Positions 32,855 to 45,240 of a stretch of 64,000 bases of DNA are shown piece by piece. The stretch comes from Apodemus sylvaticus. Lineage: Eukaryota; Chordata; Mammalia; Rodentia; Muridae. A program made the position numbers and the translations under genes. A model generated the notes under the pieces. That model did no database searches. It worked only from the letters and a program-made list of their open reading frames with translations, and was not told where the DNA came from. The stretch is taken from NCBI RefSeq assembly GCF_947179515.1, contig NC_067485.1:11536096-11600095 (forward strand), in the 5' to 3' direction. Numbering within the stretch: the stretch's first letter is position 1; each line of letters starts with the position of its first letter.

Positions 32855-33249
32855 GTGCAGCATTGGCTGTTAGAAGTTTATTTGTATACTACAGAATCAA
32901 AAATTAAATTAACAAGAATAAAAAAAACCAAAATTAAATTAAAAGCCAACAGTAGCAAGCCATTCTGTGCTTCCAATATGTCTAACAAGGAGAAAACACC
33001 AGCAGGCTCAAACAGAACGATGTGCCAAGGAAGAACACAAAGAACTGACCCCAAATGGATTGGCTGTATACTGTCAGTAGAGGGGAAGGGGAAGGCACAC
33101 CCACCTCCTTACAGTGCAGGCTTGAGAATATAAATATATAATAGTGTTAACAGACAAGATTCTTACTGTGGAAGAACTGAGTTTCAAATCCAGGCGAAGA
33201 GCCCACGGATTGATTAGACTTAGGGGTAGCAGTTTAAACTCCTACTTAA

Positions 33250-33261
33250 ATGCATATGCAT
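33250..33261. promoter_or_regulatory. Perfect POU 'MORE' palindrome
   Basis: ATGCATATGCAT is exactly the MORE element, a 12-bp palindrome known to bind homodimers of POU-domain factors such as Oct1 and Oct4/Oct6. It lies 400 bp from three near-matches. Function here is inferred from the motif only. Confidence 0.45.
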
Positions 33262-34012
33262 AACTTATCTATGTCAAAGCTAGGATAGATGGAGACTGTG
33301 CTCTGTATCCACCTTAGGTGTGAAGCAGCCAGAAGCAAGGACCATCCAGTCACAGTGGGCAGACCAACAGCTAGCGTAGGAGTTAGTGTGATCCAGAGGC
33401 TGTGGCAGAGAAGGTGACATCTCATCCAAGTCAGAAAGCCAGAAGTACTCACAATAAGCAAATCAAGAGCACGCAGGCCTGAAACCCCAAGGAGACCTCA
33501 CTGCATAAATCTGGGCAGTCTGAACAGAAAATAAATAATGATTGTATTGTAACCCAGAGAGTCGGATAGAAATGAAGAGGCTACGAAGAGAACAGGAAGG
33601 GAGGAGACAAGAGAGGAGAACAGAAGAGTTTATCATGTAATGTTGGGTACACAGAACCAGAAAACCCCTCCCCTGTGGTCAACATTGCAAAGACCGACGG
33701 GCAAGAATCCCAATGGAGTCTACATTTACAGAGGGGAATGCCCTGTGAGGCAACCTCCTAAAAGGCCAGCGAGAGGTGTTCGATCTGAACCTAAGGACAG
33801 CACAAACGAAGGGCTCTGGTCTCCTCTTGAACAAAACCGTGTAGTGACTGACAAAGGAGAGCAGCGAAGTTTCCAATGAAGAGCTTTTCAGACGCGGTGC
33901 CATTTGTGATCATGAGTATCAAGTGTAGCTAGTGGCAGACTAGCTTGCAAACTAGGAAGAACCACTCAGAGCTGCAGAGTACGATGCAGGCTTAAAACTG
34001 GCCACACCACAG
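33262..34012. other. Unassigned sequence
   Basis: No exon or repeat family recognised. Confidence 0.35.
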
Positions 34013-34029
34013 CAACATCTTCCGGTTCT

Positions 34030-34230
34030 GAAGGGAGTTTGAAGGGAACCCCCTTGGTCCTGTGGAGGCTGGATGACCCAGTGTAGGGGAATGCCAGGGT
34101 GGTGAGGCAGGAGTGGGTGGGCGGGTAGGGGAGCACCCTCATCGAGACAGGGGTAGGGGGTAGGGGATAGGGGGTTTGTGGAAGGGAAACTGGGAAGGGG
34201 GATAACATTTGAAATGTAAAAAAGACAGAC
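34030..34230 (+). mobile_element. L1 3' UTR, strongly 5'-truncated
   Basis: TTGGTCCTGTGGAGGCTGGA, CCAGTGTAGGGGAATGCCAG, GGGGAGCACCCTCATCGAGA and GGGGGATAACATTTGAAATG are typical of the mouse L1 3' UTR. Flanks AACATCTTCCGGTTC (34014-34028) and AACATCATCTTGGTTC (34232-34247) look like an imperfect target-site duplication, so only about 200 bp was inserted. Confidence 0.83.
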
Positions 34231-34249
34231 AAACATCATCTTGGTTCAG

Positions 34250-35224
34250 TAAACACCAACATCTTCCCTCACAGTGAGGTCGCATTGTCCTTTGCCAGCG
34301 AGTGAACAAAAATTCTAAGCTGGGCCAGTAAGGAGAAGGCCTGGAAAGGGCAGTTCCAGAATCATCAAGTTTAATCCATCCCGAGAGCACATCTCATTTA
34401 AGGGCTTCTGCACTTCCACAGAGGATACACTTGGCAAGAACTGATCACCCCGCTAGAGTCACCAGAAAAGGCCTTGGCTAGGCAGAGGCCTAGAATCTCT
34501 CTGACCCTTAGCCAGGATGGACATAGCCCAGAAGGCAAAAGCCCAAAACTCTCTCCGGCTGGAGCTTACTGATCTGCCCAGATCTACCAGCAGGCCTGGG
34601 CTGCAGGAGCCTCTGAGAACCCCTCCCGCCCAACTCCTAGCCAACCAACAGGGGCTGTCAGCAGCCACATCAGTAACTCACGGGACTTGAAATGGGGACA
34701 GAGAGGAGTGATTAATCTCTTCTAAGAAATTAATTCTGCATTATTATACCTGACTCTATCATGTATCAAATGGTTTTATGCAGAAAACAGAGGGCAAATG
34801 TGTGTGAGGCTTCATTTTGTAATGCAGACTTATTTAGCTGGATTCTCTCTGGCCTCAGGGTACCTACAGCTCTCGTACACTATGTCGGGAGGACACAGGA
34901 GAGCAGACCAGCTGAGGAGCTCACATTTGCTATGTCTTCAGCTGGGCAGCGGATACCAGAATTTCAGAATATTCCCTCATGATGGGTAAGCACAGACAAC
35001 TCCTGTGAGGTAGGCAGGGGTGGGGGGTGGGGAGCAAGAGAGGCCATGGAGATTTAGACAGAGGAGCCTGACAGACACCCACAATGATGGCTGGGTCATC
35101 TCTTTTAGTTCTTCTAGAAGGAGTTGTTCCTACGTGCCTGAATTTCACGTGAAACAAATAACAGAGGCCTAAGGGGCAGAGGGCAAGGCTTTGCGGCCCT
35201 GCTACGGTCACACAGAAGAAACAC
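34250..35224. other. Single-copy sequence, nothing recognised
   Basis: The stretch 34690-34980 is AT-rich and conserved-looking. A weak MIR-like patch may exist near 34970-35020. Confidence 0.3.
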
Positions 35225-35345
35225 ACGGCTGCCCTTTATCTCTAAAATGGGGGTGACCCAGAGCATGGCCTCTCACAGGGATTAAGTGGCTAACGGTAAT
35301 GACACTCGATGGCCGGAGCAAATGCTCTCTAAGTGATTGTTTGAC
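35225..35345 (+). mobile_element. MIR SINE fragment
   Basis: 'ctttatctctaaaatgggggtgacccagagcatggcctctcacagggattaagtgg' corresponds to the MIR segment 'tcatctgtaaaatggggataata..cctacctcacagggttgttgtgaggattaaatg'. Confidence 0.62.
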
Positions 35346-35349
35346 GAGT

Positions 35350-35700
35350 TACCCAATTGACTGTCCTGAAGTCCATTCTGTCTTCCCCTTCCTCTGCAGA
35401 TAAACACCAGCGAGGACTCTCCAGCTGATAATTGCTGAGGATTCCAGCATTTTACAAAGGAAGGGAATAAAAGAGAAAGAGATCTCTTATCAGCCTCAAA
35501 TCCAAAGCGCCACGGCAGCCCCATCACATCTCAGCTCTGTTAGAGACAGCCCAACAGCCGAGAATGGCCCCTCTTAAAAGCCTTTCCACACACCGCCTCC
35601 CTGGCCTCTGGAATCTGTTATCTCTGGAGAGAGAAAGTTAAAACAAATGAATTGGGGCAGTTGGAAAAAGGCTCAGGCCTTTCCTTCCTCCACACAGACA
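35350..35700. other. Candidate conserved non-coding element
   Basis: Repeat-free block with GATA cores (TGATAATTGC, CTTATCAG, GTTATCTC) and ETS-like AAAGGAAGGGAA. Enhancer-like by composition only. Confidence 0.3.
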
Positions 35701-37938
35701 GCAGCCAAGGTGGAAGTCGGAGTCGCCCACCAGGGCTCCCAGGGTGCAGGGATGGAATAGCCACTTTGACCGTGGTAAGGGGGACGTTTCTATGAAGGGC
35801 ACGCTGTTTCAATTTGCCACAGCTCTAGACAAGGCTTCAGTTATGTACAGAGAGGAAAGTGGCCGCACTCAGCCACCAGCTTCTCCTCCCGAGGAGTCCG
35901 TGCGAGGTTTGGTCAGGGCCAGCATCTTGCTTGAGCGGCAGGGATCCGAGTGGGACCCCACGGCTCTGCTTCTCTCTGAAGTCATTCATTCCCTTGGCCC
36001 TGCAGAGCAGCATGGAGCGCTCGTGAGCCCCTTGAGCCTGGCGGGATTGCTTATCAGACAGGTGTCCCAAGGCAGCTTGGTGGCATGATTTTTTTTTTTT
36101 TTTTTTAAGAAACTTATGTTGCCACAGAGAGAATGTCAGCCTGTTGGAATTCTTCTGGAGGGCTTGTGAATGGAGCCGGGGCAGCCAGTTGGCTGGAGGC
36201 CATTCTGAGAGCAAAGGCAGAGACCAGCTGTGCCAGGTGTGTTTAAAGTTTACCTTACCTTTAGTCCTCCCCCATATTTCATGATGGACAGTATTGTGGG
36301 CAGGAACATTCAGTCCACTGTGTATTCCTGTCAGAAAGGCTAGAAGTAAAAAGGAGGTGCTGGGTGGGAGGCAGCTTTTGTGCTGAGGTAAATAGCCAGT
36401 TGCTCAGACTCTTTCTTCTATTCATGTTCATGGGGCCAGGAGGGTAGACATTTACTGACTCTCCTACGTTCCTTCCTCTCCATAAAAATCTGAGTCCTAG
36501 CTCAGTAGGATCTCCCCCACCTCCCTTTGCTGCCCAACCTATAACAACAGTTCAGTGGGTGCTTTTCTTCTTGGAAAGCACAGAACTATGTGTCAGGACT
36601 CTTGACCACAAGGCACTCTCCATATATATTGCTCTAAAAGTATTAGGCACTTAGGGGAAAAAAACACACATACACACATACACCAAAGGGTTCCTTCTAC
36701 CTTAAATTACAACAGGAGCTAAGGGGGAAAAATCCACTCAATTATAGCATTCCATTTCAGGGTTCCACGTGGCCCTAGATTAAGGAAATTATTTTTCATG
36801 GCTAAATTAGCAACAGCTATTAGGTCAAATATCAGCGTGTCTATGATTTTAGAGATGAAACATTGAAACTTTTTTTTTTTTTGCCCTCAGATAATTAGGA
36901 GAAATTCATTCACAGAGAAAACCGTCATCTCTCACATCCAGCTTCCTAGCTGGGGTAAAGAAGAGGTGTCTGGGCTGACTGGTTACTACCCATCGAAGAC
37001 CAGGTAATCGAGGGTCAGCATAGGCTGAGAGCAAGTGTGGGCCAACCGTTCATGGCTGCCCTGTGCAACGCTCAGGGGTGGTGCAGCTGGATGAGCCCGT
37101 GTGCGTAAAGCCCATGGAATGTCTCCAGTGGGGGCCAAAAACTACCTGTGGACCAACAGTGGCTGAGGGGTCTCAGCTCTCTCACGGAACCTAGGAGAAA
37201 ACCCTGACTTCAGACCTCCCCACACACAAACATATACACACCCAAAACAGGAATGCAGGACCGCCATGGCCTCTCGCATGAACTCTAGTCCCAGAAACGT
37301 GGGAACGGGGCTTATGTTCTCAAAGTCAAGCTGGATCCATCGGTCCCAAACCTGGTGTCACAGAAAACCTGGAGAGATTTGTTGCTTTGTCCTGGGGGGC
37401 GGGGGGGGGGGGGAGCAGGGAGGTCCCGGGCATGCCTGCCATCCTGTCTTAGATTCCTAATCGCCAAATGGCCGCACCAAGAACCATTTTGCTGGAGGCT
37501 GCCTCGCAGAAATATTCCATGGGTGTACCCAAGCTGGTCGTATGTGGTTGTTAGCTGGGAATACAGCCCTTCAGAACACCGGGGTTCTTCTGTGATGTTT
37601 GGAGGTGATTGCTGACATCAAAACGGGAGAAGGTATGGTTCTCTCTCTGTGCTAGACATTCCAATACACTTCTTTTGGACCTCTGGCTGAAGTGCCTGCC
37701 CTGTATATACATACAGCCCTTCCATCCAGACCCTGAGGGGCCCTATACAGAGAAAAGAAAGGGAAAGGCCTGAACAGAACCTCTGCTCAATGGTAAGAAA
37801 TCCCAAACCGCACAGGCAGTGACAGGCACCACATCAAGAGTCATCAGAAGAGAAGCCTGTCTGTCCTAGAAGCACTCTTACACATCAGATCTGTGCCCAG
37901 CAAGGATGGCCAGAAGAAGTCAAAAGAGAATTGGGGGT
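35701..37938. other. Single-copy sequence, nothing recognised
   Basis: Contains a poly(T) (36090-36105), a short poly(T) (36870) and a G/C run at 37395-37413 (GGGGGGC followed by 13 G). No exon or SINE recognised. Confidence 0.35.
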
Positions 37939-38003
37939 GGGGTGGGGACTTAGCTCAGTGGTAGAGCGCTTGCCTAGCAAGTGCAGCGTCCTGGGTTCAT
38001 ATC
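37939..38003 (+). mobile_element. ID SINE
   Basis: GGGACTTAGCTCAGTGGTAG, AGCGCTTGCCTAGCAAGTGC and CCTGGGTTCA reproduce the tRNA-Ala/BC1-derived ID core with both polymerase III boxes. The usual A-rich tail is missing or decayed. Confidence 0.93.
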
Positions 38004-38680
38004 ATATTTCTGGGCATGCAGACTGAGAGTGCTTCACAGCACTGTTGTTGCTGTGGTCTGGTCAGATGAGAGCCAAGGAAAGCCAGGATGTGCCTGAGGG
38101 GTCATTAGGAGACAGGTATTGGCCCCCAGGCCTCGGGTCAATAGGAAACCAAGCCAGTCTTAAAGGATTTTTGGATATGCAGCTCCTCCCATCGCGTCAG
38201 CACCACCAGCGGCCAACAGGTGGCAGGAGAGCTTCGGAGAGCGCTCACCTGAGGCCCCCTCACTCCAGCCGGAAGAAACCAAGGTCTGGCTTTCGCAGAG
38301 CTTGAGAACTGGAGCCACCAAGGGCTGGAGCAGCCGGGGAGAGATGCAGAGAGCCGGCGTGGAGTCAGGGCCTTCGCTCTCTCCCCGCCAGGCACGGCAG
38401 CACACAGCCTCCCCGACTGGGTACCACGGATGGAGAGCGGGGAACCCCTGCCTCATTCCAGCTGCGTCCATGCAGCCAAGCCCTGGAGCTCCAGCCCAGC
38501 AGTGCATCCAGCTTGTCCTCCCCAGGTCGAGGGTTTTAAATTATTTATAAAGATCCAGAGTCGGAATGGAGGTGGCCTGGAGACAGGCCAAAGATATGGG
38601 GTCCGGACTGTCATATGCACCCCTTCTTGGCGGCTTGCTGCAATCACGGACATAAAATTATGGTTTGGGGATTTTTGTTT
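38004..38680. other. GC-rich single-copy sequence with CTCF-like site
   Basis: Positions 38160-38540 are GC-richer than average with moderate CpG. CCAACAGGTGGCAG at 38213-38226 fits the CTCF core with one mismatch. Several short open frames exist, none recognisable. Confidence 0.35.
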
Positions 38681-38731
<51 letters not shown>

Positions 38732-38764
38732 CTTTCTCTTTCTCTTTCTTTCTTTCTTTCTTTC
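38681..38764 (+). repeat. (CTTT)n microsatellite
   Basis: About 20 TTTC units with a few TTTCTC interruptions. Produces Phe/Leu- or Lys/Glu-rich spurious frames. Confidence 0.97.
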
Positions 38765-40740
38765 ACCAAATGGCAACAGTAGACTTTTCCCCGCGTTTTA
38801 TAAATAACTAACATTTCCTACCACCAAATTCCAGAGCTGACAGAGGGAACCCCTCAGCACGGCCGCAGTACTTTATGATGTATCGCCCCACGCGTTAGAC
38901 AGCAAAAGGAATCCATCAGCTTTAATTTGTTCTGCTCTGGTCAGAACTGAGGTCTCTAGAAGCCGTCCATATACTTTCCAATTTTTAAGTTTGAGAACGC
39001 TAAACTAATGATGTGAAACTAATGTGGTGTAACTCCAAGTGCCCTCTCTGCCAGTAGGAAATAATTTCTGCAGAGCTTCTAAAAACCAAACCAAACCAAA
39101 CAAATAAATCAAACGGTTTTACAATGTGGAAAAGCCGAGAGAGCCGACTAAGTTGAAGTCCTGTTTGGGGGGAGGCCGGTGGTGGAGCAGCACGGAGCCA
39201 GCCACTCAGTCACTCAGGAGACTGCTGGGCTCTGGGTGCCTGCAGCTGGGAGCAGCGCTCAAACTCTGGCCCAGCACGCCTCAGGAAAGCAATCTGGGTC
39301 ACAAATTCAACATGACAGTTTTAACAAATACGATTTCAGCTTTTATATTTGGATTTAGGAAGGGGATGATGGCCTTACCCGGAATCACTATTAAATAGTA
39401 AGCTTATAACATGTTTGCTGACGGCGATATAGACCCTGCTTCTAATTAACTTTAAAGTGTGCTGCCGATCCTGCTTACCGGCAAGGAAAACAAAGCCGGC
39501 TGCTGGGCAGACTCAGTGGAGAGGCAAACCGTGCAGAACCTAGACAGAACAGACAGGGTTTCTCCTACCTGAACCTGCCAGAAGACCTTTTAAAATTCAA
39601 GCTAGTCTTCAAAGATTTACAAGATTTTTTTCCTCCTTCCACCAATTAGCATATCTTTTTTAAAAAATAGTTTAAAATAGGCTGAAAAGTGGCAGCTTCA
39701 GTTTTAAGACTACAGACATTTTTTTAAATGAATTTGCTTTATTATGAAATCGCAGTGTTTGTTAATGAAAGGGAATTGGTTGTATCTGTCTATTTACAGG
39801 TTTGTTTTTTTAATATCTACTAGTCATTTAGTAGAAAGCAAATAAATATTTTCCCCCACGTCAGTGTTTTCAATTTCCCCAGAAACGGCATCTCTTTATT
39901 ATCTGCAACAGACTGAAATGAGAAGCAGTGTTTTAAATGTTGCAGGTTTTTGTATCTGCTAGAATGTTTGGAGCACAAAGCCCAAAGCAGGCGCAGTTTG
40001 TCGTACACACATATAGTCTGACCTGACTGCTTCATACTTGGGGCTTGCTAACATATATCACTCTGAAAAAAAGACAAACAGGCTACCATAAAAGAGAAGA
40101 AATAAATAAATCCCAAGAATGCCTTTGGTTCCAGCAAGAGGCAAGTTACTATTATCATGGTATTTGAAAACATTCATTTTGGAATTAACCAAGACTCTAA
40201 TAATACAAATATCTGTTACCATATGTCCATGTGGGGATAGGGAAAGAGTTCACACAACACTGAGTTTGGTTTTATTCAAGAAATTAAGGTTATCTGAGTC
40301 AGCACTGGCGACCGAGGTCAGATCACGCTCTATTCACTAGCCTAACAGAAGGCGGGCTTCTCGGGGAACTTTTCGCATCTATGTGCCTCTGCATTTCTCA
40401 GAGAGCAGAGGTACAAAGGAGAAGCCTTCTATGCTGTTGTTTAGAAATGATTACGGCTAATACCTGAGCAGGGCCACTTTTCCTGTCCTTCCCCACTTTA
40501 ACATCGGAAACATGTGATCCGCCCTCCAGATGCCCATTATTAATTGCACGTCCTTTGATGTCCAAACGTGGATGGAATCTACAAAGGCATTAATGTAAGA
40601 AAATATGCCTCCTGAAAACATTCCCAAGCCACTGCTGTGATCTGTGCAAGCCTCTGTTCACTTGCTCTCCTCCAGGGACACTAAGAGCATGCTCAGATGC
40701 GAACATTGTGCCAACAGATCTAGTAAAATGTAAGGAAGAG
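38765..40740. other. Repeat-free, AT-rich block, conserved-looking
   Basis: Nearly 2 kb without recognisable interspersed repeats. Stretches 39290-39480 and 39700-40060 have the balanced, motif-dense look of conserved non-coding sequence (ACAAAG, TTTATTAT and ATTAATTG cores). Confidence 0.35.
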
Positions 40741-40821
40741 AAGAAGAAGAAGAAGAAGAAGAAGAAGAAGAAGAAGAAGAAGAAGAAGAAGAAGAAGAAG
40801 AAGAAGAAGAAGAAGAAGAAG
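40741..40821 (+). repeat. (AAG)27 trinucleotide repeat
   Basis: Twenty-seven uninterrupted AAG units, 81 bp, preceded by AAGGAAGAG. A pure GAA/TTC repeat of this length can form triplex DNA and is expected to be length-polymorphic. Confidence 0.98.
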
Positions 40822-41718
40822 GATTTTAAGACTTGTCTAAATCTCTACATGCTATGATGACATATTTGCTCGTTTAAGAAGAATCTATGTAATTTAAAAA
40901 AGCAAATATTTAAAATTTTATAACTTTGGAAATCGGCATTGCAGAACTATAAAGAAAAAAAGTAGACACAAAGTAGCTAATACAGATTAAGCCATTCCAC
41001 TAGACAAGTGAAAAAAGCCCTTTACAAATATCTATACTTCGCTGATGTTTTTTCTCCCTGGAGACAACTTCAATTTTTAAAAGTTTATTATGAGGGAAAT
41101 CACTAGTTACACGCAAATTTCGCTTCTCAGGCAGAAGGCAAACAGACATGCTGCTATAACACAGCTTCTTGCATGGTAATTTCAAAACAAACAGACTTTT
41201 GTTTTTTCAAACCATTTATTTGGGGGGATTGATTTGAAGAAAAATTTTCCTTTGCAAAGAAAAATTTATAAAAGCTACATGTTGAGATTACTTGACCCAC
41301 TGCCTGTCACAACATTTTTGCACACCTCAAGGACTTAGCATAGTGAAAGAAAGAAAGCGAAGAGGGCGTGAGGGTGAGCCCAGCACGGCTTGCATGGATG
41401 GCTGCCTTCCTATGTGGAGCTAGGCATACATCCATCCAAGAATTATTTGTTTATCATGAATTAAAAAAAGTTTGAGCCACTCACATTGAATTCTTGCATA
41501 TTTGGGGGCTAGATCTTTTCACCATATGGAATGAGGCACGTTAGCAAAGTTTGTATTTCCAAACATTAGATTTTTCTGTCCCTGTCTCAGATTCTTTCGA
41601 AGCACAGAAGTGAACAAGCATGCTCTCTATACACAGAAGTGCTGCGAACCAACCAAAATGAAGAACTTTTAAGGAAAAAAATTCTTCCAAAAAAACTAAT
41701 ATGTGTATGTATGTATGT

Positions 41719-41721
<3 letters not shown>
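40822..41721. other. AT-rich single-copy sequence
   Basis: Nothing recognised. Ends in a short TGTATG run next to the TA repeat. Confidence 0.35.

Positions 41722-41763
<42 letters not shown>
41722..41763. repeat. (TA)21 microsatellite
   Basis: Uninterrupted AT alternation of 42 bp after (TGTA)n. Prone to cruciform extrusion and unwinding. Confidence 0.97.
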
Positions 41764-41766
<3 letters not shown>

Positions 41767-44700
41767 CACATAGTCTTCAACTTTGTTAAATCATCAACGT
41801 ATCTTCCTGGGGAGAACTGGCTGGGTGGCTCACTATCTACAAAGCTGACCGGTTAAGGGTAAAGTAAATGCTTTTTAAAACCATCCTAACCTAAAGAAGA
41901 ATTGGAAAATTAAACATTTACAGGCAGGAATCTTGGAATCTCTGTTTCTGTACTCTTTGTGGGGTACACAGTTGATGGGGGGGAGGGATGGAATGTCCAG
42001 TTGTTCAAAGATTCCTTCTGCCAATAACATCATGACTTCTACGTGTGCAAGCACCACAAATATAATGATGCATTAGCTCCATGTAAAAACTCTTGGGTTC
42101 CCAGTAAATCTAAATATGTACAAAATTAAAACTGGAACAAGGAACAAGTCCAGTGTTACTCTTTCAAAATACTAATTTAATAACTCTCCAAGAAATAGAG
42201 TGTTTTAGGAAAGGCAGCCCAGATGTCAGCATATAAAATCAGGCTATAAAGTGCCCTTCAAATATATTTCAATCATTTTTAAATATTTACATTTAATAAG
42301 GACAAGTTTTTATGGCAAGAGAGAGGTAATTACACTTATCATTCATGGAAAAATGTAGTTTTAATGGCTTGTATATTGATTTGCAAAGGTGAAATAGTAC
42401 CCTAAAATATGTCATTGTCTTCCCCCACCCCCCACCCCTTTCTGTTTGGCAATTTGGTGCTTTCGCAAAAACAAAATATGTAATGTTAGCCGCACGGCTG
42501 GTAAGCAGACACTGCTGATCGGGCCTGTTCACAGTGAACCCTTCCTCGCCAAGCCTGCTATTCTAGCAAAGTGAAACTCCAAGAATTTGTGCTTTGGGGA
42601 ATAATTATAAGAATCTTATCAGACTTTTATAGCTTTTCTTAATGAGGGTCTTTATTTGGCAAACATCGGGTCCTAAGGACTGGTATCACCAGAATCAGGG
42701 TCTGGACCCTATTGAAACTTCTCCCTCCTGCTTGCTCTACACAAAAGCATATCTTATCAGAAGGAGCCTGGTGCAGGAGCCACAGCTTCTGAAAATTTAC
42801 CAGGGGTCAGACTTCAGACCAGAAGTCAGGCAGAATCAGGTTTGGTCACTGTGAGCCAGTAGCCCTGTTACGACTCAGACCCGTGACTACTGGGAAGAGG
42901 GGAAGACATGAATCCAGGAAGGACCCTGGCCTCCAACTCCAAGAATCTTACTCTTTACAAGGAAGCAGTTGTGTAATTGGGGACCTCGGAGTGTAATATG
43001 ACGTAGGCTTTCTTGACTTAGCCACACCAGATGCTCACCTGTCCTTGAATACCGTCTCCTACCGACAGCCTCTTTATTCTAGTGCTTTCACGTAATCCCA
43101 GAGAAAGCGTCTTAATTTGATTAAAAGTGATTTCAGATGAATCCATAAATAAAATCCTCTCACCTCTAGCTGGGAGGGCAAAGGGCTTTGCAGGCCTGGA
43201 CGGGGCAGTCCCGACACATTCAGGAGCTCTAAGAAGGGCAGACTAGAGAAATAAACAAACCATTCGGGACAGCGTTTCAAAGTCCTCCAAGATGGAATTC
43301 CCAGTCCACGGCTTCTGACTTCATTTTGGGCAACCAGGCTGGAAGGGGGACAATCTTGGGGTGGGATAATAGGGGTTAGGTTTGCAAATGACCTAAGGTG
43401 GATAAATATTTGTAAAACATTTTGAAAAATTAACAAGCTACATGAGCGCCCCAGCTACGGAAAAGGCCTCCATTCTGTTGCTGAGGAGATTTTTAAGGGG
43501 AGAGTTGATATTTGAGGCCCAAGACAAAATGTGGCCTAAAGGAGCAGACCCCTGTGGGCCATGGCAGAAGGCTCCATAAAGAACACTCTATCCGGAGTGA
43601 GTTTACCTGGAGAGCAAGGAATTTTTAGCCTCTTTTTTTTTTTTTTTTTTTGTAACTGAGCAGGCCGTCACCTTGGGTAAGCCCCACGGCATTCCCGCCT
43701 CCCGGGAACGTGAGATGACCTCTGGGCAGGCTCTCAGATCCCCCAGAACAAAGCCAGAGCAAAATGGCTCCTCTCAGAACCACCCCCAACCCCCTGCCTT
43801 TCCCAAACCCGGCCAGCAACACCCAACCCCTGGAAGAGAGCAAGAAGTGTGCTGTTGGGTTAGCCGTGATCTCTTTTGTCTGAGACAGGCACTCTAACCA
43901 CAAAAACAACTCCTGCCATTGGCACTGTTTCCATCACCATAGGAACTGGCTTCTAAAAAGGCGAAGAAGGCATTGGCTTGAGATTCACAGCCAAGTGAAC
44001 AGTTTCCACAGCTCTTGCCTGCCCCTCACGAGCTTCTATCCTTCCTCTGGGATCTTCAGGAGCCCAGTCCTGAAGCAGCTGTTTGGTTTTTCACAGCTGA
44101 ACTCTCTGCCTGCAGACCCATGCTCCCGATGCCAGCTTGCCACCCCAGCGGAGACAGGTGAGCCCCAAAGGCTTCCCTTGGGCTTCCACATCAAGAGAAT
44201 AGCTGTCAGACTGTGGTCTCTGGAGGAGAGGAAGCAGGAAAAAAAAATAGTCTAGCGCTCTTGTGTGGAAGCAGCTTGTTCGGTGAGTGTGGAGGCCCTG
44301 TTTAGCCAGGAAACATCAAGCTGGACTCCGGGCAGGAAGACAATGGGATCAAGATTCTTCTCAGTGCTAACCCTGGTAGCCTGGTGAGGAGAGAGGCCTT
44401 GAGTGCTCCAGCTGCCCAAGTGAACCACACCAACTAGTTAGTGAAGAGCCTACCACTCATCAGCCCCAGTAAAGCAGTAGCGTGTGAGAGAGTATGCACA
44501 CTTCTTCCTTAACGCCTCCCCAGATGTGGAGATCTTTGGGACACTCAGCCTCTGGCCCAGAGAGGTGAGACTTGGAAAAACCCACGGAGAAGCTTGGTCT
44601 AAAATTTGGCCTCTTGGCCACGCCTTTGGCCGCGTCAGTCTCACGAGTTAGGTGATAGCTGTTCCTGACTGTCTGGGTCGGTAACAATTTGCAGTGAGGA

Positions 44701-45034
44701 CCCATTCCGCAAACTCGGAGAGACTGGAGATGGGCTATTAGCCTCGGCCCCTTTCATGTGAAATTACTTCTACTGGCACTAATATGCCATCATTTGAAAG
44801 CCTTAACCCAAGTGGACAGCGCCCATCCCAAGCCAGAGCCCGGACCCAGGCAGCGGGTCCATGTGCTAGCTATTACAGGGTTGTTTGGGCCGTCCCCAGC
44901 CAGCGATTGCTGCCGCACGCTGAGAACTGCTGTCAGGAAATGTCCTTCTCTAAATTACATAATTGGGGTGTTGGGGAGCGTAGTGAAGGCAGATTAGGAC
45001 ATCACTTGCTCTCCCTGCAAGCAATGATTCCAAG
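41764..45034. other. Single-copy sequence, nothing recognised
   Basis: Over 3 kb with no clear SINE, LINE or LTR. A T-run of 19 is at 43633-43651. 42060-42640 is AT-rich. 44480-44980 is GC-richer. No exon is convincing. Confidence 0.35.
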
Positions 45035-45240
45035 CACATAAGCAAACACTTAAGCTATGCGAACGGTTTAATATTGATTAAACAATGATCTCCAGGTCTA
45101 AGCTCTAAGCACGGTAGGTAGAAGAGAAAACAAAGGGTGGCTTAATAGTGCGCATTGATTTACAGAGCGGCGTGCACTTTGACCTGACAGATCAAAATCA
45201 GGATTTGCAATGATTACCTGAAATAAAGCCCAGGGTCCCA
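45035..45240. other. Candidate conserved enhancer-like block
   Basis: About 200 bp dense in developmental factor cores: GGTTTAATATTGATTAAACAA (homeodomain dimer-like, near-palindromic), AACAATG and AACAAAGGG (SOX/TCF), TGACAG (TALE), AGATCAAAATC (TCF/LEF) and TGATTTAC. No simple repeat present. Confidence 0.35.

Noticed and set aside
37939..38003. tRNA-Ala-like gene
   Set aside because: The sequence is the ID SINE core with box A and B but no acceptor-stem pairing partner or full cloverleaf.
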